Source: Pseudomonas mendocina (GTDB taxonomy: Bacteria; Pseudomonadota; Gammaproteobacteria; Pseudomonadales; Pseudomonadaceae). Taken from it: 64,000 nucleotides of DNA. The notes beneath the pieces were generated by a model. It had not been told where the DNA came from. It searched no databases and saw nothing but the letters and a program-made list of their open reading frames with translations. The stretch covers positions 744,001-808,000 of the forward strand of contig NZ_LR134290.1 of assembly GCF_900636545.1 (NCBI RefSeq), read 5' to 3'. A program made the translations under genes and the position numbers. Positions 38,374 to 49,596 of the stretch are shown piece by piece (positions within the stretch are counted from its first letter, which is position 1; each line of letters begins with the position of its first letter).

Positions 38374-39789
38374 ATGCGCATAGGCGCGCTGGTTACCGCT
38401 GTGGGAATATTGTTGGCGGCCCTGGCTGCCGAGGCGCTGGCCGCCTCCGATGTGCGCAGCGTGCGCCTGTGGCGTGCCCCGGACAATACCCGCCTGGTCT
38501 TCGATCTGTCAGGGCCTGTGCAGCACAGCGTGTTCACCCTGGCTGCGCCTGACCGCATCGTCATCGACGTTACGGGCGCCAAACTGGCCACCAGTCTCGA
38601 TCAGCTTTCTCTCGCCAATACCCCGATTACCGGCGTGCGCTCGGCTCAGCGCAGTGCCGAAGAGTTGCGCGTGGTCATCGATCTTTCGGCGCCGGTTTCA
38701 CCGAAGAGCTTTACCCTGGCACCGAATCAGCAGTATGGCCATCGCCTGGTGGTCGACCTGTTCGATCAGGGCAGTGCGCCGCCCGCCACGCAGGCGCCCA
38801 GCGTTGCCGACGGTACGCCGCCCGTCCCGGTTACCCCGACCCAGCCTCCACCCAAGCTGACGCCCGTGCCCAATGGCAAGCGCGATATCGTCGTTGCCAT
38901 TGATGCCGGCCACGGTGGCGAGGACCCAGGCGCGTTGTCGCCGGTCAAAGGGCAGTACGAGAAGAACGTGACCCTGGCTATCGCCAAGGAACTGCAGCGG
39001 CAGGTCAATGCCGAGAAGGGCTTCCGTGGCGAGCTGGTGCGTACGGGGGATTATTTCATCCCGCTACGTAAGCGCACCGAGATCGCGCGCAAGAAGGGCG
39101 CTGATCTATTCGTGTCCATTCATGCCGATGCGGCGCCGCGTTCCTCAGCCTTCGGGGCATCGGTCTATGCGCTATCGGAGCGCGGCGCGACTTCCGAGAC
39201 AGCCCGTTGGCTGGCCGATGCCGAGAACCAGTCGGACCTGATCGGCGGCGCTGGCAACGTCAGCCTCGATGACAAGGACAAGATGCTCGCAGGTGTGCTG
39301 CTGGACCTGTCGATGACCGCTTCTCTGTCTTCCAGTCTCAATGTGGGGCAGAAGGTGTTGTCGAACATGGGCAACATCACTCCGCTGCATAAGCGCCGTG
39401 TCGAGCAGGCAGGCTTCATGGTGCTCAAATCTCCGGATATTCCCTCGATCCTGGTGGAAACCGGCTTCATCTCCAATCCCAACGAGGCGAGAAAGCTGCA
39501 CACCGCCAGTCATCAACAGGCGCTGGCCCGCTCGATCACTTCGGGGGTCAAACAGTTCTTCCACGAAAACCCACCGCCCGGCACCTACGTTGCCTGGTTG
39601 CGCGACGAGGGCAAGATCGCCGCTGGCCCTCGCGAACACGTGGTTGCCCGTGGCGAAAGCCTGGCGTTGATCGCTCAGCGTTACCAGATCAGCCTGGCTG
39701 CCCTGCGCAGTGCCAACAAGCTCAATGGCGATGTGATCAAGGTCGGCCAGACATTGCAGATACCCGCCACGTCCCTGGCCGCCCAGTAG
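38374..39789 (+). CDS. amiB: N-acetylmuramoyl-L-alanine amidase AmiB
   Basis: Periplasmic zinc amidase that splits septal peptidoglycan during cell separation. A signal peptide ([21 protein letters not shown]) is followed by an AMIN septum-targeting domain (about 25-135), a Pro-rich linker, the amidase_3 catalytic domain (about 165-400; [31 protein letters not shown]) and a C-terminal LysM repeat ([15 protein letters not shown]). Start is uncertain: ATG 38374 has GGGG seven bases before it; ATG 38362 would add four residues. The TAG shares its G with the mutL GTG. Confidence 0.95.
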   Translation: MRIGALVTAVGILLAALAAEALAASDVRSVRLWRAPDNTRLVFDLSGPVQHSVFTLAAPDRIVIDVTGAKLATSLDQLSLANTPITGVRSAQRSAEELRVVIDLSAPVSPKSFTLAPNQQYGHRLVVDLFDQGSAPPATQAPSVADGTPPVPVTPTQPPPKLTPVPNGKRDIVVAIDAGHGGEDPGALSPVKGQYEKNVTLAIAKELQRQVNAEKGFRGELVRTGDYFIPLRKRTEIARKKGADLFVSIHADAAPRSSAFGASVYALSERGATSETARWLADAENQSDLIGGAGNVSLDDKDKMLAGVLLDLSMTASLSSSLNVGQKVLSNMGNITPLHKRRVEQAGFMVLKSPDIPSILVETGFISNPNEARKLHTASHQQALARSITSGVKQFFHENPPPGTYVAWLRDEGKIAAGPREHVVARGESLALIAQRYQISLAALRSANKLNGDVIKVGQTLQIPATSLAAQ

Positions 39790-41669
39790 TGAGTGTCATG
39801 TCCCGGATTCATTTGCTCAGCCCGCGCCTGGCCAACCAGATCGCTGCGGGCGAGGTGGTCGAGCGCCCCGCTTCGGTGGCCAAGGAACTGCTGGAAAACA
39901 GTCTGGACTCCGGTGCCCGGCGCATCGATGTCGAAGTCGAGCAGGGCGGCGTCAAGCTGCTCAAGGTGCGTGATGACGGCGGCGGCATTGCGGCCGGTGA
40001 CCTGCCGCTGGCCCTGGCGCGTCATGCCACCAGCAAGATTCGCGAGTTGGAAGACCTGGAAGCCGTGCTCAGCATGGGCTTTCGCGGCGAGGCGCTGGCT
40101 TCGATCAGCTCGGTATCGCGCCTGACCCTGACCTCGCGCACAGCCGATGCCGATCAGGCCTGGCAGGTGGAAACCGAAGGGCGCGACATGGAGCCACGTG
40201 TGCAGCCCGCTGCGCATCCGGTGGGCACCTCGGTGGAAGTGCGTGACCTGTTCTTCAATACCCCGGCGCGGCGCAAGTTTCTGCGTGCCGAGAAAACCGA
40301 GTTCGATCACCTGCAGGAAGTGATCAAGCGCCTGGCGCTGGCGCGTTTCGATGTTGGTTTCCATCTGCGCCATAACGGCAAGACCGTGTTCAGCCTGCAC
40401 GAGGCGGCTGACGAGATCAGTCGCGCGCGCCGCGTCGCCTCGGTCTGCGGTCCCGCCTTCCTGGAGCAGGCGCTGCCGATCGAGATCGAGCGCGGCGGTT
40501 TGCGCTTGTGGGGCTGGGTCGGTTTGCCCACCTTCTCGCGCAGCCAGGCGGACCTGCAGTACTTCTATGTCAACGGCCGCATGGTCCGCGACAAGCTGGT
40601 CGCCCATGCGGTGCGCCAGGCCTATCGCGACGTGCTGTTCAACGGCCGTCACCCGACCTTCGTGCTGTTCCTGGAAATCGATCCGGCGACAGTGGATGTC
40701 AACGTTCACCCGACCAAGCACGAAGTCCGCTTCCGTGACAGTCGCATGGTCCATGACTTCCTCTACGGTACGCTGCATCGTGCGCTGGCCGATGTGCGCC
40801 CGGAGGACCAGGTCGCGGCGCCGGCTGCCGTGTCGCCGATGCTGCGCCCGACTGGTCTGGCCGCAGGCGAGTTCGGTCCGCAGGGCGAAATGGGCCTGGC
40901 CGCCAGCGTGCTCGAAACCCCCGTGGCCATTCCGCAGCCCGCCTGGCGTGGCGCCGGTGCTGGCTATCAGCAGCCGGTCGGCAATCCCGGCGTGCCGGCC
41001 GCCGAAGCGCAGGCCGCCTATCGCGAGTACTTCTCGCCGCTACCGACTGCCCAGGCGCAGTCCGTGCCGCAGGAGCAGGGCGACATTCCGCCGCTCGGTT
41101 ACGCCGTGGCACAGCTCAAGGGCGTCTACATCCTCGCCGAGAATGCCCAGGGTATGGTGGTGGTGGATATGCACGCGGCCCATGAGCGCATCACCTATGA
41201 GCGCCTCAAGCAGGCCATGGCCAGTGAGGGTTTGCGTGGCCAGCCGCTGCTGGTGCCGGAATCCATCGCCCTGAGCCAGCGCGAGGCGGATTGCGCCGAA
41301 GAACATGGTGAATGGTTCCAGCGCCTGGGCTTCGAGCTGCAGCGCCTGGGCGAGGAAAGCGTGGCGATCCGCCAGATTCCGGCCCTGCTCAAGCAGGCCG
41401 AGGCCACCCAGCTGGTGCGCGATGTCTTGGCCGATCTGCTGGAGTACGGCACCAGTGATCGCATCCAGGCGCACCTCAACGAGCTGTTGGCAACCATGGC
41501 CTGCCATGGCGCAGTACGCGCCAATCGGCGCCTGACCATTCCCGAAATGAACGGCTTGCTGCGCGACATGGAGCAGACCGAACGCAGCGGTCAGTGCAAT
41601 CACGGGCGTCCGACCTGGACGCAACTCAGTATGGATCAGCTCGACAAGTTGTTCATGCGTGGCCAGTAA
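39789..41669 (+). CDS. mutL: DNA mismatch repair protein MutL (endonuclease type)
   Basis: Links mismatch recognition by MutS to strand removal. 626 residues from a GTG at 39789, which gives a start ([20 protein letters not shown]) aligned with other Pseudomonas MutL; the ATG at 39798 is the alternative. The GHKL ATPase domain has [23 protein letters not shown] and [13 protein letters not shown]. The C-terminal domain has [12 protein letters not shown], a variant of the endonuclease motif DQHAX2EX4E, plus QCNHGRP, so this MutL should nick DNA itself, as expected in bacteria without MutH. Confidence 0.97.
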   Translation: MSVMSRIHLLSPRLANQIAAGEVVERPASVAKELLENSLDSGARRIDVEVEQGGVKLLKVRDDGGGIAAGDLPLALARHATSKIRELEDLEAVLSMGFRGEALASISSVSRLTLTSRTADADQAWQVETEGRDMEPRVQPAAHPVGTSVEVRDLFFNTPARRKFLRAEKTEFDHLQEVIKRLALARFDVGFHLRHNGKTVFSLHEAADEISRARRVASVCGPAFLEQALPIEIERGGLRLWGWVGLPTFSRSQADLQYFYVNGRMVRDKLVAHAVRQAYRDVLFNGRHPTFVLFLEIDPATVDVNVHPTKHEVRFRDSRMVHDFLYGTLHRALADVRPEDQVAAPAAVSPMLRPTGLAAGEFGPQGEMGLAASVLETPVAIPQPAWRGAGAGYQQPVGNPGVPAAEAQAAYREYFSPLPTAQAQSVPQEQGDIPPLGYAVAQLKGVYILAENAQGMVVVDMHAAHERITYERLKQAMASEGLRGQPLLVPESIALSQREADCAEEHGEWFQRLGFELQRLGEESVAIRQIPALLKQAEATQLVRDVLADLLEYGTSDRIQAHLNELLATMACHGAVRANRRLTIPEMNGLLRDMEQTERSGQCNHGRPTWTQLSMDQLDKLFMRGQ

Positions 41670-41716
41670 TTGAGCGAGACCTGCGTTAGGGTCTCCATGT
41701 TTTCGCGTTTCGAGTC

Positions 41717-42694
41717 ATGTCCATGTCTTCGTTTCCACCTGCCATCTTCCTGATGGGCCCGACCGCCGCCGGCAAGACCGATCTGGCCCTGGAGCTGGCG
41801 CGCGTATTGCCGTGCGATCTGATCAGCGTGGATTCGGCGTTGATCTATCGGGGCATGGACATCGGCACGGCCAAGCCCGAGCGCGCTGTTCTCGATGAGT
41901 TTCCCCACGCCCTGATCGACATTCGTGACCCGTCCGAGAGCTATTCGGCGGCCGAGTTTCGCGCCGATGCGCTGGCAGCCATGGCCGAGAGCGCGGCGCG
42001 CGGCCGTATTCCGCTGCTGGTGGGCGGCACCATGCTCTATTACAAGGCCCTGCTGGAGGGGTTGGCGGATATGCCCAGTGCCGACCCGGCGATACGGGCC
42101 GAGCTGGAGGCGCGCGCACTGGCCGAAGGTTGGGATGTGCTGCACCGCGAGCTGGCGGCGGTCGATCCGGAGTCCGCAGCGCGCATTCATCGCAATGATC
42201 CGCAGCGCCTCACCCGGGCGCTGGAGGTCTATCGTGTGAGCGGTCTGAGCATGACCGAGCATCGCCGGCGTCAGGCCGCAGGAAATCCCGATACGGGCAC
42301 ATCGGGTGGCGGGCAATTACCCTATACTGTTGCTCAGCTTGCTATCGCACCAGCGCAGCGTCAGATTTTGCATGACCGCATCGCTCAACGATTTCGGGCG
42401 ATGTTGGAACAGGGTTTCGTGGAAGAGGTCGAAGCCCTGCGTAGCCGAAGTGACTTGCACGCGGGATTGCCGTCTATACGGGCGGTGGGTTATCGCCAGG
42501 TGTGGGAATACCTCGACGGCGAGCTGTCCCGGGAGCAGATGGTCGAGCGTGGCGTCATCGCCACTCGGCAATTGGCCAAGCGGCAGTTCACCTGGCTACG
42601 TGGCTGGGACGGTTTGCACTGGCTGGATAGTCTGGCCTGCGACAATCTGTCTCGCGCCTTGAAATACCTGGAAAGCGTCTCCATATTGAAATGA
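41717..42694 (+). CDS. miaA: tRNA dimethylallyltransferase MiaA
   Basis: Adds the isopentenyl group to A37 of UNN-decoding tRNAs. 325 residues. The P-loop is [37 protein letters not shown] binds substrate, and [16 protein letters not shown] and [17 protein letters not shown] are conserved. Two in-frame ATGs (41717, 41723) are possible starts. It lies between mutL and hfq, the standard gammaproteobacterial order. Confidence 0.97.
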   Translation: MSMSSFPPAIFLMGPTAAGKTDLALELARVLPCDLISVDSALIYRGMDIGTAKPERAVLDEFPHALIDIRDPSESYSAAEFRADALAAMAESAARGRIPLLVGGTMLYYKALLEGLADMPSADPAIRAELEARALAEGWDVLHRELAAVDPESAARIHRNDPQRLTRALEVYRVSGLSMTEHRRRQAAGNPDTGTSGGGQLPYTVAQLAIAPAQRQILHDRIAQRFRAMLEQGFVEEVEALRSRSDLHAGLPSIRAVGYRQVWEYLDGELSREQMVERGVIATRQLAKRQFTWLRGWDGLHWLDSLACDNLSRALKYLESVSILK

Positions 42695-42734
42695 GACCTT
42701 GCCGCTGGCCGTCTATCCTTGGGGGTGAGGCGGT

Positions 42735-43055
<321 letters not shown>

Positions 43056-43069
43056 AAAAGGGGGTTGCA

Positions 43070-44371
43070 TTGTTCTTCGAGCGTCATGAGGGCGGTGAGC
43101 GGGCCATCCTGGTTCATCTGGAAGGCCAAGACTCCGAGGCGAGCGAAGATCCCCAGGAGTTTCAAGAATTGGCCATGTCGGCTGGCGCCGACATGGTCGC
43201 TTTCTTTAGCGTGCCCAGCAGTCGCCTGACTGCCAAGTTCCTGATCGGCAGCGGCAAGGTCGAGGAGCTGCGCGACCAGGTCAAGGCCGTCGAAGCCGAT
43301 CTGGTCATCTTCAATCACACTCTGACACCCAGCCAGGAGCGTAACCTTGAGCGCGCTTTCGAGTGTCGTGTGCTCGATCGCACCGGGTTGATCCTCGATA
43401 TCTTCGCCCAGCGTGCGCGCACCCACGAAGGCAAGTTGCAGGTCGAGCTGGCTCAGCTCGATCATATGAGTACGCGCCTGGTGCGAGGCTGGACTCACCT
43501 CGAGCGGCAGAAGGGTGGTATCGGTCTACGTGGCCCGGGTGAAACCCAGCTGGAAACCGACCGTCGCCTGTTGCGCGTGCGCATTCGCCAGATCAAGCAG
43601 AAGCTGGAAAAGGTGCGCAGTCAGCGTGAGCAGGCGCGTCGCGGGCGCAAGCGCGCGGATATCCCGTCGGTTTCCCTGGTGGGCTACACCAACGCCGGCA
43701 AGTCCACCCTGTTCAACGCCCTGACGACTTCCGAGGTGTACGCGGCTGACCAGCTGTTCGCCACCCTCGACCCGACCTTGCGCCGCCTGGAGCTCGATGA
43801 CCTTGGGCCGATCGTCCTGGCCGACACCGTGGGGTTCATTCGCCATCTGCCGCACAAGCTGGTCGAGGCCTTCCGCGCTACGCTGGAAGAATCGAGCAAC
43901 TCCGACCTGCTGCTGCACGTGATCGATGCCCATGAACCGGAGCGCATGGCGCAGATCGAGCAGGTTCAGGAAGTGCTCAAGGAGATCGGTGCGAGCGATC
44001 TGCCGATGCTCGAGGTATACAACAAGCTGGATTTGTTGGATGGTGTCGAGCCGCAGATCCAGCGCGATGGTGATGGCAATCCGGTTCGTGTCTGGTTGTC
44101 AGCGCGCGAGGGGCGTGGTCTGGAGCTGTTGCGACAGGCCGTGGCAGAGCTATTGGGCGAGGACTTGTTCGTCGCCACGTTGCAGTTGCCGCAGCGTCTG
44201 GGAAGACTGCGTGCGCAGTTCTTCGCATTGGGGGCGGTGCAGAGCGAAGCGCATGACGAGCAGGGGCACAGTTTGCTGGCGGTGCGTTTGCCGCGAGTCG
44301 AGCTCAATCGCCTGGTGAGTCGCGAGGGGCTGGAGCCTCAAGCCTTCATCGAGCAACATACTTTGCAATAA
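43070..44371 (+). CDS. hflX: GTPase HflX (TTG start)
   Basis: Ribosome-associated GTPase that splits stalled ribosomes under stress. 433 residues. The TTG at 43070 has GGGGG a few bases upstream and gives MFFERHEGGERAILVHL, the known start. The N-terminal HflX domain (about 1-190) includes VRGWTHLERQKGGIGLRGPG. The GTPase domain has VGYTNAGKSTLFNALT (G1), DPTLRRLEL (G2), ADTVGFI (G3) and VYNKLDLLD (G4). It begins 15 bases after the hfq stop. Confidence 0.96.
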   Translation: MFFERHEGGERAILVHLEGQDSEASEDPQEFQELAMSAGADMVAFFSVPSSRLTAKFLIGSGKVEELRDQVKAVEADLVIFNHTLTPSQERNLERAFECRVLDRTGLILDIFAQRARTHEGKLQVELAQLDHMSTRLVRGWTHLERQKGGIGLRGPGETQLETDRRLLRVRIRQIKQKLEKVRSQREQARRGRKRADIPSVSLVGYTNAGKSTLFNALTTSEVYAADQLFATLDPTLRRLELDDLGPIVLADTVGFIRHLPHKLVEAFRATLEESSNSDLLLHVIDAHEPERMAQIEQVQEVLKEIGASDLPMLEVYNKLDLLDGVEPQIQRDGDGNPVRVWLSAREGRGLELLRQAVAELLGEDLFVATLQLPQRLGRLRAQFFALGAVQSEAHDEQGHSLLAVRLPRVELNRLVSREGLEPQAFIEQHTLQ

Positions 44372-44423
44372 AGCCTGCGGTGGCGGCTTTGCCGTCACCC
44401 TGAGGCTTTGGGTAGCATTGGCC

Positions 44424-44449
44424 GGCGCGCCGTGGGCGCGCCTTCGCTT
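44424..44449 (+). terminator. GC-rich hairpin between hflX and hflK
   Basis: GGCGCGCC, loop GTG, GGCGCGCC, followed by TTCGCTTT. Both arms are themselves palindromic. The T-run is weak, so this is probably a partial terminator or attenuator within the operon. Confidence 0.45.
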
Positions 44450-44468
44450 TATCAGTACGGAGAACGCT

Positions 44469-45638
44469 ATGGCTTGGAATGAGCCGGGTGGCAACTCGAA
44501 CAATCAAGACCCTTGGGGTGGCCGCAAAGGCGGTGGCCGGCAGGGCCCGCCGGATCTCGACGAAGCGTTCCGCAAGTTGCAAGAAAGCCTGAATGGGCTT
44601 TTCGGTGGCGGCAAGAAACGTGGTGACGACGATTCCGGACGCAGCGGTGGCGGCGGTGGCTTCGGTCTGCTGTTCGTAGGCCTCGGCCTGTTGGCAGTGG
44701 TCTGGCTGTACAGCGCGATCTACGTGGTGGATGAGCAGGAGCAGGCCGTGGTACTGCGCTTCGGCAAATATCACGAGACCGTCGGTCCGGGCCTGAACAT
44801 CTACTTCCCGCCGATCGATCGCAAGTTTCAGGAAAACGTCACCCGTGAGCGCGCCTACAGCAAGCAGGGCGCCATGCTGACCGAAGACGAGAACATCATC
44901 GAAGTGCCGTTGACCGTGCAGTACCGCGTGAGCAACCTGCAGGACTTCGTGCTCAACGTCGATCAGCCGGAAGTCAGCCTGCAGCACGCCACCGACAGCG
45001 CCGTGCGTCATGTCGTGGGTTCCACCGAGATGGATCAGGTGCTGACCGAAGGTCGTGAGCTGATGGCCAGCGAAGTGCGTGAACGTCTGCAGCGTTTCCT
45101 CGACAACTACCGCACCGGTATCACCATCACTCAGGTGAACATCCAGAGCGCTGCGGCGCCGCGTGAAGTTCAGGAGGCCTTCGATGACGTGATCCGTGCC
45201 CGTGAAGACGAACAGCGCGAGAAGAACCAGGCCGAGTCCTACGCCAATGGCGTGATTCCGGAAGCCCGTGGTCAGGCCCAGCGTCTGCTGGAGGAAGCCA
45301 ACGGTTATCGCGACGAAGTCATCGCGCGCGCCCAGGGTGAGGCCGACCGCTTCACCAAGCTGGTAGCCGAGTATCGCAAGGCGCCGGAGGTCACTCGTGA
45401 GCGTCTGTATCTGGACACCATGCAGGAAATGATGAGCAACACCAGCAAGGTTCTGGTCACTGGCGACAAGGGGCAGAATAACCTGCTCTATCTGCCGCTT
45501 GACAAGATGATCGACAGCCGTGGTGGTTCCTCTTCCTCCAGCTCCGCCAACAGCAGCAATTCGACGACGCGTGATCCGGCCGTGCCGCTGAGCAGCGATC
45601 TGTCGCAGCGTAACCTGCGTACCCGGGAGGGCCGTTGA
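44469..45638 (+). CDS. hflK: FtsH protease modulator HflK
   Basis: Inner-membrane SPFH protein that forms a large complex with HflC and controls the FtsH protease. 389 residues from the ATG at 44469 with GGAG upstream. The N-terminal ~60 residues are Gly/Asn rich (NSNNQDPWGGRKGGGRQGPP), followed by one membrane helix (GLLFVGLGLLAVVWLYSAIY) and the band-7 domain (VVDEQEQAVVLRFGKYHETV). The C-terminus is Ser rich. The stop overlaps the hflC start (TGATG). Confidence 0.96.
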   Translation: MAWNEPGGNSNNQDPWGGRKGGGRQGPPDLDEAFRKLQESLNGLFGGGKKRGDDDSGRSGGGGGFGLLFVGLGLLAVVWLYSAIYVVDEQEQAVVLRFGKYHETVGPGLNIYFPPIDRKFQENVTRERAYSKQGAMLTEDENIIEVPLTVQYRVSNLQDFVLNVDQPEVSLQHATDSAVRHVVGSTEMDQVLTEGRELMASEVRERLQRFLDNYRTGITITQVNIQSAAAPREVQEAFDDVIRAREDEQREKNQAESYANGVIPEARGQAQRLLEEANGYRDEVIARAQGEADRFTKLVAEYRKAPEVTRERLYLDTMQEMMSNTSKVLVTGDKGQNNLLYLPLDKMIDSRGGSSSSSSANSSNSTTRDPAVPLSSDLSQRNLRTREGR

Positions 45639-46507
45639 TGAGCAACAAGTCCCTGATCGGCCTGATCGTGGCCGTGGTTCTGGCCCTGGTGGCATGGAAT
45701 AGCTTCTACATCGTTGCGCAAACCGAACGCGCGGTATTGCTGCAGTTTGGTCGCGTGGTCAATCCTGATGTGCAGCCTGGTCTGCACGTGAAGATTCCCT
45801 ACGTAAACCAGGTGCGCATCTTCGATGGCCGTCTGTTGACGCTGGATTCGACTTCCTCGCGTTTCCTGACGCTGGAGAAGAAGGCGCTGATGGTCGATGC
45901 CTACGCCAAATGGCGGGTGAAGGATGCCGAGCGTTTCTACCAGGCAACCTCCGGTATGAAGCAGGTGGCTGACGAGCGCTTGGCGCGTCGTCTGGAGGCT
46001 TCGCTGCGTGACCAGTTCGGTAAACGCACCCTGCATGAGTCGGTGTCCGGTGAGCGCGATGCGCTGATGGCCGACGTGACCGCGACCCTCAATCGTGCTG
46101 CTGAGCGCGAACTGGGTATCGAAGTGGTCGACGTGCGGGTCAAGGCCATCGATCTGCCGCGTGAAGTAAACCGTAGCGTGTTCGAGCGGATGAGCACCGA
46201 GCGTGAGCGTGAAGCCCGTGAACACCGCGCCAAGGGTCGTGAGCTGGCCGAAGGTATTCGTGCCGATGCCGACCGTCAGCGCCGTGTGCTGCTGGCCGAA
46301 GCCTATCGTGAAGCGGAAGAGCTGCGCGGTGACGGTGATGCCCAGGCGGCCGCCATCTACGCTCGAGCCTACGGCCAGGATCAGGAGTTCTACTCCTTCT
46401 ACCGCAGCCTGCAGGCGTACCGCGAAAGCTTCGCTGACAAGCGCGATGTTCTGGTGCTGGACCCGAGTAGCGATTTCTTCCGCTACCTGGAAAAGGCCAA
46501 GCCGTGA
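45638..46507 (+). CDS. hflC: FtsH protease modulator HflC
   Basis: Partner of HflK. 289 residues from the ATG at 45638, which shares its A with the hflK TGA and has GGGAGG upstream. One N-terminal membrane helix (LIGLIVAVVLALVAWNSFYI) precedes the SPFH/band-7 domain (AQTERAVLLQFGRVVNPDVQ) and a long helical region rich in Glu/Arg (TEREREAREHRAKGRELAEG). Confidence 0.96.
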   Translation: MSNKSLIGLIVAVVLALVAWNSFYIVAQTERAVLLQFGRVVNPDVQPGLHVKIPYVNQVRIFDGRLLTLDSTSSRFLTLEKKALMVDAYAKWRVKDAERFYQATSGMKQVADERLARRLEASLRDQFGKRTLHESVSGERDALMADVTATLNRAAERELGIEVVDVRVKAIDLPREVNRSVFERMSTEREREAREHRAKGRELAEGIRADADRQRRVLLAEAYREAEELRGDGDAQAAAIYARAYGQDQEFYSFYRSLQAYRESFADKRDVLVLDPSSDFFRYLEKAKP

Positions 46508-46513
46508 TCGGCA

Positions 46514-46542
46514 ACCCTGGCGGCGCGATGCGTCGCCAGGGT
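46514..46542. other. Inverted repeat just after hflC
   Basis: ACCCTGGCG (46514-46522) and CGCCAGGGT (46534-46542) form a perfect 9-bp stem seven bases after the hflC stop, without a T-tract. It may stabilise the 3' end of the hflKC message ahead of the terminator at 46573. Confidence 0.45.
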
Positions 46543-46572
46543 GACCTCAGGGGAAAACGTGGTATGATGCGG

Positions 46573-46596
46573 CAGCCGGGAAAATCCCGGCTTTTT
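46573..46596 (+). terminator. Intrinsic terminator after hflKC
   Basis: AGCCGGG, loop AAAAT, CCCGGCT then TTTTT. It separates the hfl genes from DUF2065-hisZ-purA. Confidence 0.85.
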
Positions 46597-46612
46597 TGCG
46601 TCTGTGGGAATC

Positions 46613-46798
46613 ATGTGGCAGGAACTCGGCATCGCACTGTGTCTGGTATTGGTGCTGGAAGGCATCCTGCCCTTCCTCTATCCGCGTCATTGGCGCGGGG
46701 CGGTATTGCAGGCAGCGCGCTTGCCTGACCGCCGACTGCGTCTTATGGGGCTGGCCAGCATGCTGCTGGGTACTGCTCTTCTATATCTGCTTCACTGA
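46613..46798 (+). CDS. DUF2065 small inner-membrane protein
   Basis: 61 residues with two hydrophobic helices ([19 protein letters not shown] and [16 protein letters not shown]) joined by a basic loop ([19 protein letters not shown]). It matches the DUF2065 (YjeT-like) family found between hflC and purA in gammaproteobacteria. Its function is unknown. The ATG at 46613 is used; a GTG at 46604 is possible. Confidence 0.85.
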   Translation: MWQELGIALCLVLVLEGILPFLYPRHWRGAVLQAARLPDRRLRLMGLASMLLGTALLYLLH

Positions 46799-46835
46799 AG
46801 GCTTGTGCCGCCCGGATCGAGAGGGGAATGGCGAA

Positions 46836-48023
46836 ATGGCAACGGTAGACCGCTGGCTGCTGCCAGATGGCATCGAAGAAGTACTGCCGCCGGAAGCGGC
46901 GCGCATCGAGGCGGCCCGCCGCCAGGTGCTGGATCTGTTCCAACGTTGGGGTTACGAGTTCGTCGTTACCCCCCATATCGAGTACCTGGAATCCCTGTTG
47001 ACTGGCGCCGGCCAGGATCTCGACCTGCGTACCTTCAAGGTCACCGATCCGCTGTCTGGTCGGCAGATGGGCTTTCGTGCCGACATCACGCCGCAAGTCG
47101 CGCGTATCGATGCTCACACCTTGCGCCGTGAAGGCCCGAGTCGTTTGTGCTACGCCGGCAGCGTGCTGCACGCCCAGCCGCGTGCGCTGACCACTTCGCG
47201 CAGTCCCATCCAGTTGGGCGCCGAGCTCTATGGCGACGCCAGCCCGGCCAGCGATATCGAGGTGATCAGCCTGCTGGTCGAGACCCTGGAGCTGGCCGCC
47301 GTGCCGGATGTGCACATGGACCTCGGTCATGTCGGCATCTATCGCGGCCTGGCGCGTGCCGCGGGTCTATCCGGAGAGGCCGAGCAGCAGCTGTTCGATG
47401 CGCTGCAGCGCAAGGCCATGGATGAGATCGAGACCCTGACTGCCGCGTTGCCGGCTGGCCTGGGCAATATGTTGCGCTCGCTCGCCGAGCTGTGTGGTGG
47501 TCGCGAGGTGCTGGACCTGGCCCAGGCGGTACTGGTCGAGGCGCCGGATGCAGTGCATGCGGCGCTGGATGAGCTGGTAGCCATCGCCGATGCGCTAGAG
47601 TTGCGTTATCCCGAGCTGCCGCTGTATTTCGACCTGGGCGAACTACGCGGCTACAACTATCACACTGGCGTGGTGTTCGCGGCGTTCGTACCAGGCGAGG
47701 GCGGTGCCATCGCTCAGGGTGGCCGTTACGACGATACCGGTGCGGTGTTCGGCCGGGCACGTCCGGCGACCGGGTTCTCCACTGACCTGAAGACCCTGGT
47801 GACCCTCGGGGATATGCGCCTGGATGAATCCGTCAGCGGCGTTTGGGCGCCGGATAATCATGACCTCTATCTGTGGCAGGCCGTTCGTCGTCTGCGTGGT
47901 GAGGGCGAGCGTGTGGTACAGGCGTTGCCCGGGCAGAGCGAGGCGGATGCGCGTGAAGCAGGCTGTGACCGTCTGCTGGCGCTGCGCGATGGACGTTGGC
48001 AGGTGGCGCCCCTGGCGTCCTGA
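46836..48023 (+). CDS. hisZ: ATP phosphoribosyltransferase regulatory subunit HisZ
   Basis: Histidyl-tRNA synthetase-like protein without aminoacylation function that activates the short form of HisG in the first step of histidine synthesis. 395 residues from the ATG at 46836. Class II synthetase-like motifs remain ([26 protein letters not shown]) but the anticodon-binding domain is lacking. [18 protein letters not shown] is typical of HisZ. hisG is not in the window. It is followed by purA after 57 bp. Confidence 0.95.
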   Translation: MATVDRWLLPDGIEEVLPPEAARIEAARRQVLDLFQRWGYEFVVTPHIEYLESLLTGAGQDLDLRTFKVTDPLSGRQMGFRADITPQVARIDAHTLRREGPSRLCYAGSVLHAQPRALTTSRSPIQLGAELYGDASPASDIEVISLLVETLELAAVPDVHMDLGHVGIYRGLARAAGLSGEAEQQLFDALQRKAMDEIETLTAALPAGLGNMLRSLAELCGGREVLDLAQAVLVEAPDAVHAALDELVAIADALELRYPELPLYFDLGELRGYNYHTGVVFAAFVPGEGGAIAQGGRYDDTGAVFGRARPATGFSTDLKTLVTLGDMRLDESVSGVWAPDNHDLYLWQAVRRLRGEGERVVQALPGQSEADAREAGCDRLLALRDGRWQVAPLAS

Positions 48024-49376
<1,353 letters not shown>

Positions 49377-49393
49377 TCGCTGTTGTCGAGTTG

Positions 49394-49420
49394 AAAAAAG
49401 CCGCCCTCGGGCGGCTTTTT
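49394..49420 (+). terminator. Intrinsic terminator of purA
   Basis: AAAAAAGCCGCCC, loop TCG, GGGCGGCTTTTT, 18 bases after the purA stop. Confidence 0.92.
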
Positions 49421-49539
49421 CGTGGCTGGCTGTTGTTGCCGGTCGCCGGCCTTGTTGCGTGGATCTGTCGCCATAATGCAGGCTCTCGTTGGTTTATCGC
49501 TGTTTTTCAATGGATCGTGGGCACGTAGCTTGCTTGCAC

Positions 49540-49566
49540 TCAATAAATCCCGGAAGTCGCCGTTAT
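49540..49566 (+). promoter_or_regulatory. Possible sigma28 (FliA) promoter of the chemoreceptor gene
   Basis: TCAA (49540-49543), 15 bases, GCCGTTAT (49559-49566), compared with TCAA/TAAA-N15-GCCGATAA. Two mismatches in the -10 keep this tentative; chemoreceptor genes are typical FliA targets. Confidence 0.4.
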
Positions 49567-49596
49567 AGCTGTTACGGTCGTTGAGGAGAGTTCCCA

